Of a DNA stretch of 64,000 bases, positions 44,825 through 54,189 are shown piece by piece. The notes under the pieces are model-generated. The model did no database searches. It was not told the origin of the DNA and saw only the letters and a program-made list of their open reading frames with translations. Numbering within the stretch: the first letter of the stretch is position 1; every line of letters starts with the position of its first letter. Source of the DNA: Bacillus sp. FJAT-29937 (lineage in GTDB: Bacteria > Bacillota > Bacilli > Bacillales > Cytobacillaceae); contig NZ_LMAS01000011.1 of the NCBI RefSeq assembly GCF_001509555.1, positions 12,230 through 76,229 on the forward strand. The letters run 5' to 3'. The translations under genes and the position numbers were made by a program.

Positions 44825-45433
44825 ATGCTGTCCATTGATCCTAATACAATTACAGAAAGAGAAAATTATAAATTTCTAATTGGAAGCATTATCCCAAGGC
44901 CAATTGCTTTTGTTACAACCTTGTCTGAAGAGGGCGTATTAAATGGCGCCCCTTTTAGTTATTTTAATATTGTATCTTCGAATCCCCCAATGATTTCTTT
45001 ATCGATTCAACGTTCCGCAGGGAGACAAAAGGATACGGCCAAAAATATTCTCGAGAAAAAGGAATTTGTCGTCCATATTGTCGATGAACAAAATGTTGAA
45101 AAGGTAAATAAAACAGCTGCCAGTCTTCCTCCTCATGAGAGTGAAGTGGAGTTAGCAGAATTAACACCAATCGAAAGTATTAAAATTTCTGTTCCAGGTG
45201 TTCAGCAAGCAAAAATTCGAATGGAATGTGTACTTGAGCATTCGTTGGAATTGGGAGATAAAGAAACGCCTGGCTGTGATTTTATCATCGGAAAAGTCGT
45301 TCAATTTCATATAGAAAATGAAATTTATGAAAATGGAAGAATCGATTCAAAAGGGTTGGCTGCTGTTAGTCGATTGGCGGGTAATTATTACGCGAAAATC
45401 GGAGAAGTTTTTGAAATAGAAAGACCTAAATAG
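44825..45433 (+). CDS. Flavin reductase-like (split-barrel FMN) protein
   Basis: About 202 residues. RPIAFVTTLSEEGVLNGAPFSYFNIVSSNPPMISLSI is the split-barrel FMN-binding core; EFVVHIVDEQNVEKVNKTA and the closing GRIDSKGLAAVSRLAGNYYA match the flavoredoxin/YwrF-type branch. ATG 44825 fits AAGGA better than 44816. Likely reduces flavin or quinone within the Mhq response. Confidence 0.82.
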   Translation: MLSIDPNTITERENYKFLIGSIIPRPIAFVTTLSEEGVLNGAPFSYFNIVSSNPPMISLSIQRSAGRQKDTAKNILEKKEFVVHIVDEQNVEKVNKTAASLPPHESEVELAELTPIESIKISVPGVQQAKIRMECVLEHSLELGDKETPGCDFIIGKVVQFHIENEIYENGRIDSKGLAAVSRLAGNYYAKIGEVFEIERPK

Positions 45434-45447
45434 TAGGAGGGTAACGA

Positions 45448-46050
45448 ATGAAACATATATTTAATAAGGGAAAAGATCCTAATAAACCGACTTTATTAAT
45501 GCTTCATGGAACGGGAGGAAATGAATTAGATCTATTGCCTATTGCCGGAATGATTGATGATGAAGCTTCTGTATTAAGTGTGCGAGGGAATGTTTTAGAA
45601 AATGGAATGCCTCGTTTTTTCAGAAGATTAGCAGAAGGAGTTTTTGATGAAGAAGATCTTATTTTCCGAACAAAAGAATTAAATGAATTTCTTGATGATG
45701 CAGCAGAAAAATATAGCTTTGACCGAGATAATATTATTGCTATTGGTTACTCAAATGGGGCAAATATTGCTGCGAGTTTATTATTTCATTATCAAAATGC
45801 TTTGAAGGGAGCTATTCTTCATCACCCGATGGTGCCTAGAAGGGGAATAGAGCTTCCTGATTTATCGGGAAAATCTGTGTTCATTGCAGCTGGAACAAAT
45901 GATCCAATTTGTTCACCAGCCGAATCTCAAGAACTTCAATCGCTCTTAGAAGAGGCAAATGCAAAAGTGGAGCTTCATTGGGAAAATAGGGGTCATCAAT
46001 TGACAGCTGAGGAAGTTGGAGCAGCGGGTAAATGGTATCTGACTTTATAA
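45448..46050 (+). CDS. MhqD-like alpha/beta hydrolase
   Basis: 200-residue carboxylesterase/phospholipase-type hydrolase. Oxyanion HGTGGNELDLLP, nucleophile elbow GYSNGANIAASLL (Ser near 108), acid in AGTNDPICSPAES, base His in ENRGHQLT. Close to B. subtilis MhqD. TAGGAGGG precedes the ATG, 14 bases after the flavin protein. It probably acts on ring-cleavage products. Confidence 0.87.
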   Translation: MKHIFNKGKDPNKPTLLMLHGTGGNELDLLPIAGMIDDEASVLSVRGNVLENGMPRFFRRLAEGVFDEEDLIFRTKELNEFLDDAAEKYSFDRDNIIAIGYSNGANIAASLLFHYQNALKGAILHHPMVPRRGIELPDLSGKSVFIAAGTNDPICSPAESQELQSLLEEANAKVELHWENRGHQLTAEEVGAAGKWYLTL

Positions 46051-46106
46051 TATCAGTTAATGGTAGGGAAATAGGAAGGGTACAATTTATAAAATATAGC
46101 TTGATG

Positions 46107-46139
46107 GGGCGGTCACAAATTTGTGCCCGTTCTTTTTTT
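46107..46139 (+). terminator. Terminator of the mhq operon
   Basis: GGGCGG and CCCGTTC arms around the palindrome CACAAATTTGTG, followed by TTTTTTT. Confidence 0.8.
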
Positions 46140-46189
46140 CTATTACATGAACTTCAATAGATGACAATAGCAATAGTGTAGAAGGAGAG

Positions 46190-46400
46190 GCGCAGAACAC
46201 TTTACGTAGTGGACAGTGGATCCTTTATTTCCATAAAATTAGCATATTATCGTATGAAGAGGACACAGGGTTCGTTAATGGTGTAAAAACATGAGAAATT
46301 AGCTAAATTTCATGTAATAACGGAACCAGTGTCCTTGAACCTCTAGAAAAACATGCTATTTAGATATTTAGCGGAACAGGAGTCCTCTTTTGCAAAAAAG
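46190..46400. repeat. Degenerate palindromic GGACA/CGGAAC repeat cluster
   Basis: GTGGACAGTGGATCCTTTATTT, GAGGACACAGGGTTCGTTAATG, TAACGGAACCAGTGTCC and TAGCGGAACAGGAGTCCTCT. Same mirrored layout as the clusters near 33.4, 43.1 and 57.2 kb, with a different central base choice. The gap 46140-46571 has no gene. Confidence 0.65.
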
Positions 46401-46571
46401 GACAATTCAAGAGGCAACTCTAGTGGGAAGTTGCAAGAAAAGCAAGATTTTGGGAACCATTGGCTCGCATAGGACGTATATACAAGTGGAAAAAAACGGC
46501 TATTGTCACTCTTTGGGCTATCGTGAGGATTTGGAGGAGTGTCAAGGTACATAAAGAAAGGCAGGGAAACA

Positions 46572-47777
46572 ATGTCTAACGAATCTGTATTAGGGAAAGA
46601 TCGAATAATCACTTTAGATGTGATAAGAGGGTTTGCCATACTCGGCATTTTTTTAGTGAATATGCCGTCTTTTACAGGAAGCGAATTCATGGTCTATACG
46701 GGAATGGATAAAACGATTCGAATGCTGTTTGATATGTTTATCCAAACGAAATTCTATACGATCTTTTCTTTTCTATTTGGACTTGGATTTTATATTTTTA
46801 TGAAACGAGCGGAAGCAAGAGGGGAAAAAGTATTCCGTTTGTTTTCTAAACGGCTGCTAGCTTTGCTGTTATTCGGCATTTTGCACCTAGTTTTCCTTTG
46901 GGAGGGAGATATTCTCCATTCTTATGCGTTAATTGGGTTTTTTCTATTATTGTTCTATCGCCGGAAGGCAAAAACGGTACTTATTTGGGGACTCATCCTC
47001 ATTTCTCTATTCCAATTTATAACTGGGGCATCAGCCTTATTTGCCTATATTGGCGAACAATTTGACGAATCGTTAAATATTTCGGGACAGCTGCAAATGG
47101 AGAGGATGGAAGAGGGAGAAGAGAAGATTGAGGCCTATACAAGTCTTTCATACATTGAGTTGTTGAAATGGCGTGTTCCTAATGAATTAAAAGAAATCGT
47201 CATGAATGAACCTTTTGTCATTCCTGATGTTCTTGGAATGTTTCTGCTTGGTCTGTATGCAGGAAAGATCAATTTATTCCGCAGAGTTGCTGAATTGAAG
47301 CGCAGACTCCGCATTATACAGCTTATTACGCTTTTGATCAGCATTCCACCGCTGGCTGCCATTGTTTTCAGTTACTCCAGGCTAGAAGAAGTAGTATTTA
47401 TGCACAGCCTAGGAAACTATTTTTACCTTCATTTTAGCGGATTTACATTATCAATCTTTTATATAGTAACAATTGCACTTTTGCTGGAAAAACAAATTTG
47501 GCAGCGTCTATTAAATCCGTTTCGCTATGTCGGGCAAATGGCGCTAACCAATTATTTATGCCAGACTTTCTTTGGTGTCATTGTATTTTATGGATTTGGT
47601 TTGTTCGGAGAGATATCGTTGGCGATGGGACTCCTATATACGCTAATCTTTTATTGTGTACAAATCGTCTTTAGCCATCTTTGGTTAAAAAAGTACCAGT
47701 TTGGTCCTTTCGAATGGCTGTGGCGAGTAATGACATATGGAAAAGTACAACAATTTAAGAAGGAGATTAGTAAATAA
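46572..47777 (+). CDS. DUF418 membrane protein (YeiB/YxaH-like)
   Basis: 401 residues, about ten helices. RIITLDVIRGFAILGIFLVNMPSF, FSFLFGLGFYIFMKRAE, LALLLFGILHLVFLWEGDILHSYALIGF, and the C-terminal DUF418 block GQMALTNYLCQTFFGVIVFYGFGLFG with GPFEWLWRVMTYGK. ATG 46572 after GCAGGGA. Members resemble membrane acyltransferases; function unknown. Confidence 0.88.
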   Translation: MSNESVLGKDRIITLDVIRGFAILGIFLVNMPSFTGSEFMVYTGMDKTIRMLFDMFIQTKFYTIFSFLFGLGFYIFMKRAEARGEKVFRLFSKRLLALLLFGILHLVFLWEGDILHSYALIGFFLLLFYRRKAKTVLIWGLILISLFQFITGASALFAYIGEQFDESLNISGQLQMERMEEGEEKIEAYTSLSYIELLKWRVPNELKEIVMNEPFVIPDVLGMFLLGLYAGKINLFRRVAELKRRLRIIQLITLLISIPPLAAIVFSYSRLEEVVFMHSLGNYFYLHFSGFTLSIFYIVTIALLLEKQIWQRLLNPFRYVGQMALTNYLCQTFFGVIVFYGFGLFGEISLAMGLLYTLIFYCVQIVFSHLWLKKYQFGPFEWLWRVMTYGKVQQFKKEISK

Positions 47778-47781
47778 TTAA

Positions 47782-47836
47782 AGCCATATGTATGCATGTG
47801 AACGGGTTTAGTTCGGGAACATGTGCACATATGGCT
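47782..47836 (+). terminator. Hairpin after the DUF418 gene
   Basis: AGCCATATG pairs with CATATGGCT and an inner GCATGT/ACATGTGC; only a short TATTT follows. It also lies just beyond the end of the convergent DMT gene. Confidence 0.6.
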
Positions 47837-47873
47837 ATTTGCAAGTTGTTTAGAATAGTAGTGTTCAGTTATT

Positions 47874-48752
47874 TCAGACGTTTATTTCCTTTAATAAAAG
47901 GTGTTTTTTAGATGTAGAGTTTGCAATCAAAACGCCAGCCAAAATAAGCAAAGCACCAAAATAACCTTGAATCCCCATATTTTCATGCAGGAAGATAAAT
48001 GCAAATATAGCTGCAAAAATTGGTTCAAGCGAAAAGAGAAAACCAGTGATTTCAGGAGTCGTGTATTTTTGAGCAATGGATTGCATGACAAAGCCATAAG
48101 CGGAGCAAAAAAGTGCTAGACCGAGTATTGCGACCCAATCAAGCATTCCACTTGGTAAAATAGGCGTTTCAAAAATGAAAATTCCAATGGTTGCATACAG
48201 GCTGGCAAATCCAAGCTGGTAAATGCCGAGCTGAAGAGTATCCACCTCTTGAACAAAGAGGTTTGTTAAGATAATGTGGACCGCATACAGGAAGGCGGAA
48301 ATTAAACAATAAAGCGAGCCCTGTGCAAAATTGAAACCATCTTCAATCGTAACTAGAGCTAACCCAATAGAAACGATCATAACACCATAAACAATCTGTT
48401 TGCGCGGCAAATTTCGTGTGATGAATGTCTGCAAAATGGGCACTAAAATAACGGTTGTACTTATCAAAAAGCCCGCTGAAGAAGCAGACGTGCTCTCCAT
48501 GCCATACAAAAGAGCCACGAATATAATGAATAGCAAAGCTCCAAGTATGGCACTGTACGTCAATACTTTTGTATTGACATGAATTAATTTTTTATAAAAT
48601 ATCATCATCATTACGATAAAGGCAATACCAAAGCGTAAGGCGATAATTGTCAATGAAGAGATTGAATCGACACTCATTTTCATGAAAATATAAGATGTAC
48701 CCCACGTCATTGCGCAAGTAGCTAAAATCCAGTTAGCTTGTTTTTGTGTCAT
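47874..48752 (-). CDS. DMT/EamA-family transporter
   Basis: 292 residues, ten helices in two EamA repeats: WILATCAMTWGTSYIFMKMS at the start and EPIFAAIFAFIFLHENMGIQGYFGALLILAGV near the end, with SLEP. Substrate unknown. Divergent from a LysR gene 160 bases away, the usual arrangement for a LysR target. Confidence 0.87.
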   Translation of the reverse strand: MTQKQANWILATCAMTWGTSYIFMKMSVDSISSLTIIALRFGIAFIVMMMIFYKKLIHVNTKVLTYSAILGALLFIIFVALLYGMESTSASSAGFLISTTVILVPILQTFITRNLPRKQIVYGVMIVSIGLALVTIEDGFNFAQGSLYCLISAFLYAVHIILTNLFVQEVDTLQLGIYQLGFASLYATIGIFIFETPILPSGMLDWVAILGLALFCSAYGFVMQSIAQKYTTPEITGFLFSLEPIFAAIFAFIFLHENMGIQGYFGALLILAGVLIANSTSKKHLLLKEINV

Positions 48753-48913
48753 CTCCGTTATTTCCTCTCAAGTATTTATTTTATCGTAGATTAAAAGGCT
48801 GTAAGACCCTGATTCACTTTATGGTTGGCTATATCGTATCACCTGCATTTGCATTAGTAAAACGAATATTTATAATAGAAGTATTAGTAATTCTAATGTA
48901 AGGGGTAGTGAGT

Positions 48914-49780
48914 ATGAATTCGTATTATGCTTTTATCAAAGCGATCGAAACAGGCAGTTTTACTAAAGCAGCTGAAGAGCTTGGCTATACCCAATCCGCC
49001 ATTAGCCAAATGGTGCATTCATTGGAGGAAGAACTTTCTACTACTCTTATTTTGCGTTCTCGTTCGGGGATAACGCTGACACCCGATGGGGAGGAGTTTT
49101 TGCCGTTTATTAGGAATATTTGTAATTCGCACAGGGAGCTTCAGGTAAAGCAAAAGGAAATGGAAGGGCTGGAAAGCGGACTTATTCGAATTGGCACATT
49201 TTCCAGTGTTGCCTGTCATTGGCTGCCTGGATTGATAAAGGATTTCAAGAAACAATACCCAGCCGTCTATTTCGAATTACTTCAAGGTGATTATACGGAT
49301 ATCGCTAATTGGATCAAAGATGGAAGTGCTGACTTTGGCTTTGTGAATCCGAAGGCCGTTTCGAATTTAACTACTATTGATTTGCAAGAAGATGAAATGC
49401 TCGCTGTATTGCCAACAGACCACCCTTTAGCTGCTCACAGCAACGTGACATTGAAGGAGTTAACGAATGGACCTTATATCCTTTTAGATGAGGGAGAAAT
49501 AAGTGAGCCATTAACTGTTTTTAAACAAAACAACTTCGAACCTAATATTCAATACCGGGTACACGATGATTATTCCATTATGTCCATGGTTGAACAAGGT
49601 CTTGGTATCTCCATTTTACCGAAGCTTGTCCTAGAAAGATGTTCATATAATATTATAACGAGATCAATTACCCCCACTTTTGCCCGTACCATTAGTTTGG
49701 CCTACAAAGACAAACGGGTATTGCCAATAGCAAGCAGATATTTTATTGATTTTATTATTGGGAAGTATACTACACAGTAA
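48914..49780 (+). CDS. LysR-family transcriptional regulator
   Basis: 288 residues. N-terminal helix-turn-helix FIKAIETGSFTKAAEELGYTQSAISQMVHSLEEEL, then a periplasmic-binding-type sensor domain (GLIRIGTFSSVACHWLPGLIKDF, DFGFVNPK, MVEQGLGISILPKLVLE). AAGGGG nine bases before the ATG; GTG 48908 is an alternative. Probably controls the divergent DMT transporter. Confidence 0.9.
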   Translation: MNSYYAFIKAIETGSFTKAAEELGYTQSAISQMVHSLEEELSTTLILRSRSGITLTPDGEEFLPFIRNICNSHRELQVKQKEMEGLESGLIRIGTFSSVACHWLPGLIKDFKKQYPAVYFELLQGDYTDIANWIKDGSADFGFVNPKAVSNLTTIDLQEDEMLAVLPTDHPLAAHSNVTLKELTNGPYILLDEGEISEPLTVFKQNNFEPNIQYRVHDDYSIMSMVEQGLGISILPKLVLERCSYNIITRSITPTFARTISLAYKDKRVLPIASRYFIDFIIGKYTTQ

Positions 49781-49904
49781 TCAGTTCACTTGAATTTTCA
49801 TTCATCCTTTTGTAAAGAATAACAAAGGAAAAAGGCTGAGAGATGACTTAATCTGCTAACTAAATGAATGTTCATAGCTCCTATTTCAGAGCGGAGGAAA
49901 AACG

Positions 49905-50708
49905 ATGCCAGAACTACCTGAGATGGAAACGTATAAATCGCTGCTGCAACAATTGATTGGCGGGCAAACGATTACAGGGGTTACGATTAACCGGGAAAAA
50001 TCTATTAATATAGCTAAGGAGCCATTTGTGCTTCAAATAGTGAATCAGAAAATTGAAGCTATTGAAAGAAGAGCAAAATATTTAATATTCCAACTTCAAA
50101 ATGGCTCGTGTTTGCTTTTACACCTGATGCTTGGCGGTTGGATGTTTTATGGGAAAGAAGAAGATCGGCCAGACCGAACGGTACAGGTACAGTTATCCTT
50201 TGGAGATCACCATCTTTATTTTATTGGACTCCGTTTAGGTTACCTGCACCTTTTAACACCGGAAATGATCGAGCAGGAATTTCAGAGCATAGGCCCAGAG
50301 CCGCTCGAGCATGGTTTTTCTTCAGATGCTTTTCTTGCCATTATGAGAGGCAGGAAAGGCGGGTTAAAAAACACGCTGCTGAATCAGGAGGTTATTGCCG
50401 GGATTGGCAATCGTTATTCGGATGAAATTCTTTGGCATGCTCAGCTCCTGCCAGAAAGAAGATTAACTGAACTAGATGACAATCATCTTATTCGTTTATA
50501 CGAATCAATCCGATACATTCTTCAGCAGGGAATTCAACATGGAGGTTACATGGAGGAACCTCTTTTTAAGGGTGATGTCAAAACAGGGGGCTATAAGATG
50601 TCCGTTCACAACCGAGAAGGGGAAAAGTGCCAGCGATGTGGTACACCTATTGCGAAAGTGGAAATATCCTCACGAAAAACTTATTTCTGTAGAACTTGCC
50701 AGCGTTAA
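49905..50708 (+). CDS. Fpg/Nei-family DNA glycosylase
   Basis: 267-residue base-excision repair enzyme. N-terminus MPELPEMETY gives the catalytic Pro2-Glu3; Lys in RRAKYLIF; helix-two-turn-helix with NQEVIAGIGNRYSDEILWHA; zinc finger CQRCGTPIAKVE...CRTCQR at the C-terminus. The usual R in KVEISSRKTYFC is there. Several Firmicutes carry such a second Fpg-like gene in addition to mutM. AGCGGAGG precedes the ATG. Confidence 0.92.
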   Translation: MPELPEMETYKSLLQQLIGGQTITGVTINREKSINIAKEPFVLQIVNQKIEAIERRAKYLIFQLQNGSCLLLHLMLGGWMFYGKEEDRPDRTVQVQLSFGDHHLYFIGLRLGYLHLLTPEMIEQEFQSIGPEPLEHGFSSDAFLAIMRGRKGGLKNTLLNQEVIAGIGNRYSDEILWHAQLLPERRLTELDDNHLIRLYESIRYILQQGIQHGGYMEEPLFKGDVKTGGYKMSVHNREGEKCQRCGTPIAKVEISSRKTYFCRTCQR

Positions 50709-50826
50709 TACGGGGAGTTTACTTTGGAATTACCTTAGAAAATATCAGGCTTTACAATCTATAACTAACATGTTATTTTATATTCAACGTTGATTATCCA
50801 ACATTAATCATTTTGGAGGAGATAAC

Positions 50827-51432
50827 ATGATTAATAAAATTATTGAAAAGGGATTTTTTAAGGGCCTAAAACAAAAGATTGGAAAAGAAAAGACAAAGGA
50901 AGCCCACGATTTGTACCTAACTGTTCTTGAAGAAAATAAAAGTTGGGCAACGGATAAACCTACCGAACTCAATTTAATTTTTACCTCAACGGTACTTGCT
51001 TCGTATAGAGTATTGAAGAAGTATCATTATGAGAATTGGGAAGAAATTATCCGCTATTGTTTAATAGAAAGAACAAAAAGTAAGCAGCAGTTTTTTATGA
51101 AATTGTATTTGCTTTTGGATCGTAAGCCATTTAAACGAATTGTGAAAATATCTAAACTTAAACAAATAAAGCATTATGGAAACCATCATTTTACTCACCA
51201 TACCGAAAAAGATACAGAACAGTCCTATCATTTGCATATAAAGAAATGCTTCTACTTTGACTTTTTCCGCTCAAATCAGGCACTTGAAGTCATGCCAATT
51301 TTTTGCAGTATGGATGATGTTTGGGGAGACCTCCTTCATCCTAAAAAGCATGGTGTGACATTTTCACGACCAAAGCTGCTGTCTAAGGGAGATTCGCACT
51401 GCTTTTTCAAATTTGATCAAATAGATGAATAA
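50827..51432 (+). CDS. L-2-amino-thiazoline-4-carboxylic acid hydrolase-like protein
   Basis: 201 residues. The C-terminal half fits the ATC hydrolase family: CFYFDFFRSNQALEVMPIFCSMDDVWGDLL and VTFSRPKLLSKGDSHCFFKF, with the conserved Cys and late Asp-x-His-Cys. Characterised members open thiazoline rings, but most homologues have no proven substrate. TGGAGGAG precedes the ATG. Confidence 0.72.
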   Translation: MINKIIEKGFFKGLKQKIGKEKTKEAHDLYLTVLEENKSWATDKPTELNLIFTSTVLASYRVLKKYHYENWEEIIRYCLIERTKSKQQFFMKLYLLLDRKPFKRIVKISKLKQIKHYGNHHFTHHTEKDTEQSYHLHIKKCFYFDFFRSNQALEVMPIFCSMDDVWGDLLHPKKHGVTFSRPKLLSKGDSHCFFKFDQIDE

Positions 51433-51519
51433 ATGGGCCTCTCTTTACATCACTATTGAATGGTGTTATATTTTTACCACGATACTTAACGTTGAATACT
51501 TAATGTTGGAGTGGTGGTT

Positions 51520-52068
51520 ATGACACGACTAATGGTACTTGGATTATTAAGGACAAAACCTATGTCAGGCTATGAAATGCAACAGCTTTTACAGGTGAGT
51601 GCAGTGGATGAATGGGCTGGAATTCTCCCGGGTTCCATTTATCACGCATTAAAAAGAATGGATAAGGAAGGACTCGTCAAAGTAACTAAAGTTGAAACTA
51701 CAGGTCACCGTTCGAAAGCTATTTATGAAATAACGGATTCCGGTGAACAAGAATATAAGAAGCTTTTAGTGGAATCTTTTCATGAGACTTCCGTTATTCT
51801 GCCGGTCCATTTATATACAGGACTTTCGATGCTAAATTTGCCGAATCATCAGGCAGAACCACATTTGATTGCAGAAGCAGTAGAAGCACAAATCGCCGAG
51901 CTCTCCTCAAAGATGAATAAACTTGAGGCAGGCCAAACGGCAAAGTCTCAGTTTATAGAAGTAAATGAATTAACAAAGATCACTTTCGAAAATATGCTGG
52001 ATCATTACAAGCTTCAAATAGACTTTTTAAATAAAATTTTGAAGGCAATGAGGAACAGTGAGGATTAG
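51520..52068 (+). CDS. PadR-family transcriptional regulator
   Basis: 182 residues: winged helix MTRLMVLGLLRTKPMSGYEM, ILPGSIYHALKRMDKEGLVKV, then a long C-terminal coiled-coil dimer arm (AEAVEAQIAELSSKMNKLEAGQ). The frame starts at 51511 but the ATG at 51520 follows GGAGTGG. No obvious structural partner gene. Confidence 0.85.
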   Translation: MTRLMVLGLLRTKPMSGYEMQQLLQVSAVDEWAGILPGSIYHALKRMDKEGLVKVTKVETTGHRSKAIYEITDSGEQEYKKLLVESFHETSVILPVHLYTGLSMLNLPNHQAEPHLIAEAVEAQIAELSSKMNKLEAGQTAKSQFIEVNELTKITFENMLDHYKLQIDFLNKILKAMRNSED

Positions 52069-52104
52069 GAGGAAGGGGCTCTTTCCGATTCATAGCAAAG
52101 AACA

Positions 52105-52129
52105 GCAGGGACAGAAATCCTGTCCCTGC
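52105..52129. terminator. Hairpin between convergent PadR and DUF3231 genes
   Basis: GCAGGGACAG pairs perfectly with CTGTCCCTGC around AAATC. No T-run on either side, so it may be a weak terminator or an mRNA 3' end. Confidence 0.55.
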
Positions 52130-52133
52130 ACTC

Positions 52134-53168
52134 TCATTTAGAGGCCAAATCCTCTCTGTTTGCCGCTACTGGCGGCTGCTCAAACCATCCATTATCAATC
52201 ATAAGTTTGGCGGCTAATTCTACAAACAAGGAGATATTTGCTAATGACTTAGTGTACACCAGTGCAATATCATGTCTGCCATTGACGGCTAAGGAGTTCC
52301 CTACTGATCGAATTTTCATGGAAAACATATCTACTTTATGAAATAGCATTAATTTATCTGAAAAAGGAGCAACGATTGATGTAGTGACCAAATGGTCCAG
52401 ATAGGCTAGTGATGGCAAGTCTTCCTTATGCATTTTTTCAAAATAGCGTTCTATTGCCTTAGTTGTAATATCTTCCCCTCTTTTAAACAATTCTCGAACC
52501 TCTTTTGATTTTGCCGTTTGACAAAAGCCTAAGAGAAGCGCTTTGCTTGTTACGTTATTCTGAATATTATCGTAAAGGTGTGCGATTTCTAAAGCGTGCA
52601 TAGGCCTGATATCTCCAAAAAAACCATTTAGGAAATTTTTGTCAATAAACGTAACTTTCTCTGGTATTGGAATATAGGGTGGTTTCCTAATGAAGCCTTT
52701 ATTCGATAATATACTTTTCACTTGTTCCATTAACTCAATTGTAGATTTCATGCAATAGAGAAAAAAGTCATTTACATCCTTTCTGAACACTAAAGGAATG
52801 GCGACATTGTATATGCTCATACCCGCTTTCCCCACATAATTGATATAATGCAGGTAGAATTCATCTTCGAAAAGTCTCGGTGCATCAAGGTTTACATCCT
52901 CGTCAGTAAACCCAGCCGGAATCGGGAAGTGATCCTTTTCAAAAATGCCCTCTATCGTGTTTAAAAATTCATTAACTAGGTTCAAAGCATGGTCTAATAA
53001 TTTCTTAATATCTTGATCGCCGACATGTTTAAGAAAGTAGGTTATCACACATCTTGACATACTATTCCCCATATATACTGCCCACAGTTTTCCCATTTCG
53101 GCTGATGTTAATTTTTCATTTTGATTTGCTAGTGTTTCGACTGCTTTATATGGTTCAAGCGGTTCCAT
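52134..53168 (-). CDS. DUF3231 protein
   Basis: 344 residues made of two DUF3231 repeats. Repeat 1 (residues ~18-165): KLTSAEMGKLWAVYMGNSMSRCVITYFLKHV, FPIPAGFTDEDVNLDAPRLFEDEFYLHY. Repeat 2 (~190-335) is similar: LNGFFGDIRPMHALEIAHLY, LPSLAYLDHLVTTS. All-helical, ferritin-like in predicted fold. Found in spore formers; function unknown. Confidence 0.85.
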   Translation of the reverse strand: MEPLEPYKAVETLANQNEKLTSAEMGKLWAVYMGNSMSRCVITYFLKHVGDQDIKKLLDHALNLVNEFLNTIEGIFEKDHFPIPAGFTDEDVNLDAPRLFEDEFYLHYINYVGKAGMSIYNVAIPLVFRKDVNDFFLYCMKSTIELMEQVKSILSNKGFIRKPPYIPIPEKVTFIDKNFLNGFFGDIRPMHALEIAHLYDNIQNNVTSKALLLGFCQTAKSKEVRELFKRGEDITTKAIERYFEKMHKEDLPSLAYLDHLVTTSIVAPFSDKLMLFHKVDMFSMKIRSVGNSLAVNGRHDIALVYTKSLANISLFVELAAKLMIDNGWFEQPPVAANREDLASK

Positions 53169-53348
53169 CGCATAATCACATCCATTTTATTATTTAGCAT
53201 TCCCTCTCGTTTTAATTCTATTTTGTGAACTTGTCTTGGAATAAAAAATAATTTCTTGTTTAGTTGGCAAAATATTTACAAGGTTGTTATATCCAAATAT
53301 AAATATGATATTCATGTGCCATGTAAAATCACTACTCTGTCCCTAATG

Positions 53349-53894
53349 CTAGTCAGTTTTTAACAAAGAATACATATACAAATCATCAAATTTTCCACAA
53401 GAGTATTCATATTTTCTTAGAAGGCCTTCACGAAAAAATCCAATACTTTCAAATAATTTAATGGAAGGGATGTTTGGAGGTTCGATCAAAGCCTGTATCC
53501 TCATTAAATTAAGATGGTTAAAGCCATAGGGGATAATAGCTGATAAAGCTTCGGACATTATCCCTTTTCTCCAATAATCCTTTGAGAGCTCAGCGCCAAT
53601 CTCAGCTCTAGAATGCTTTGTAGACATATTCAGAAAGCCGCAGCTCCCAATCACTGTATCTTTTTCTTTCAATGTAATTCCCCAGCGTATTCCTGTTTTA
53701 TTTTCAAAAATCTCTTTGTACCACTGGACTTCTTCAATCGCGTCCTCCTCACTTTGAAAGGGCTCCATTCCAAAGTATTTCATCACCTCTTGATCCGATA
53801 GGTAAGTCAATAGACTGGCTGCATCGGTCTGAACAACCTCTCTCAGGATAAAACGCTCCGTTTCCAATACGGGAAAAGTGTTTGATAAATTCAT
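53349..53894 (-). CDS. GNAT acetyltransferase (RimJ/RimL type)
   Basis: 181 residues: FPVLETERFILREVVQTDAASLLTYLSDQEV, SCGFLNMSTKHSRAEIGAELSKDYWRKGIMSEAL, LNLMRIQALIEPPNIPSIKLFESIGFFREG. The frame runs on to 54020, but that extension is translated repeat DNA; AAAGGGGGAA before the ATG at 53894 marks the start. Substrate unknown; ribosomal protein or small-molecule amine. Confidence 0.87.
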   Translation of the reverse strand: MNLSNTFPVLETERFILREVVQTDAASLLTYLSDQEVMKYFGMEPFQSEEDAIEEVQWYKEIFENKTGIRWGITLKEKDTVIGSCGFLNMSTKHSRAEIGAELSKDYWRKGIMSEALSAIIPYGFNHLNLMRIQALIEPPNIPSIKLFESIGFFREGLLRKYEYSCGKFDDLYMYSLLKTD

Positions 53895-53933
53895 ACGATA
53901 ATATTCCCCCTTTAATGGGTGTTCGGCTCGTAT

Positions 53934-54033
53934 CGTGCATATATATTTAATATCGTGCAAATACGTGCGAAATCGTGCATATATCCAAAGTTTCGTGCAA
54001 ATATCTAAAATATCGTGCAAATATCAGTAAATC
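53934..54033 (+). repeat. 20-bp-period CGTGCAAATAT array, left
   Basis: Units begin at 53934, 53954, 53974, 53994 and 54014, exactly 20 bases apart, each CGTGCAWAT followed by a variable AT-rich half. One unit has a second CGTGCGA at +10. A second array with the same phase and orientation lies at 55172, so the two bracket the NERD gene. Confidence 0.85.
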
Positions 54034-54189
54034 CTTAAATATATGGTTCATTCCGAGACAAAAATGGACCTAAAACTGCAATTTCCTCTCCCTTTTCCCA
54101 AAGTGAAGGATAATTTCTGTTTCGCATATAACATAAGCAGGATAATATGCTAGTTTAATTGAATATACAATACCAAAGGAGCTGGTCAT

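Noticed and set aside
53895..54020. N-terminal extension of the GNAT acetyltransferase
   Set aside because: These codons are translated 20-bp repeat units; a good ribosome site supports the ATG at 53894.
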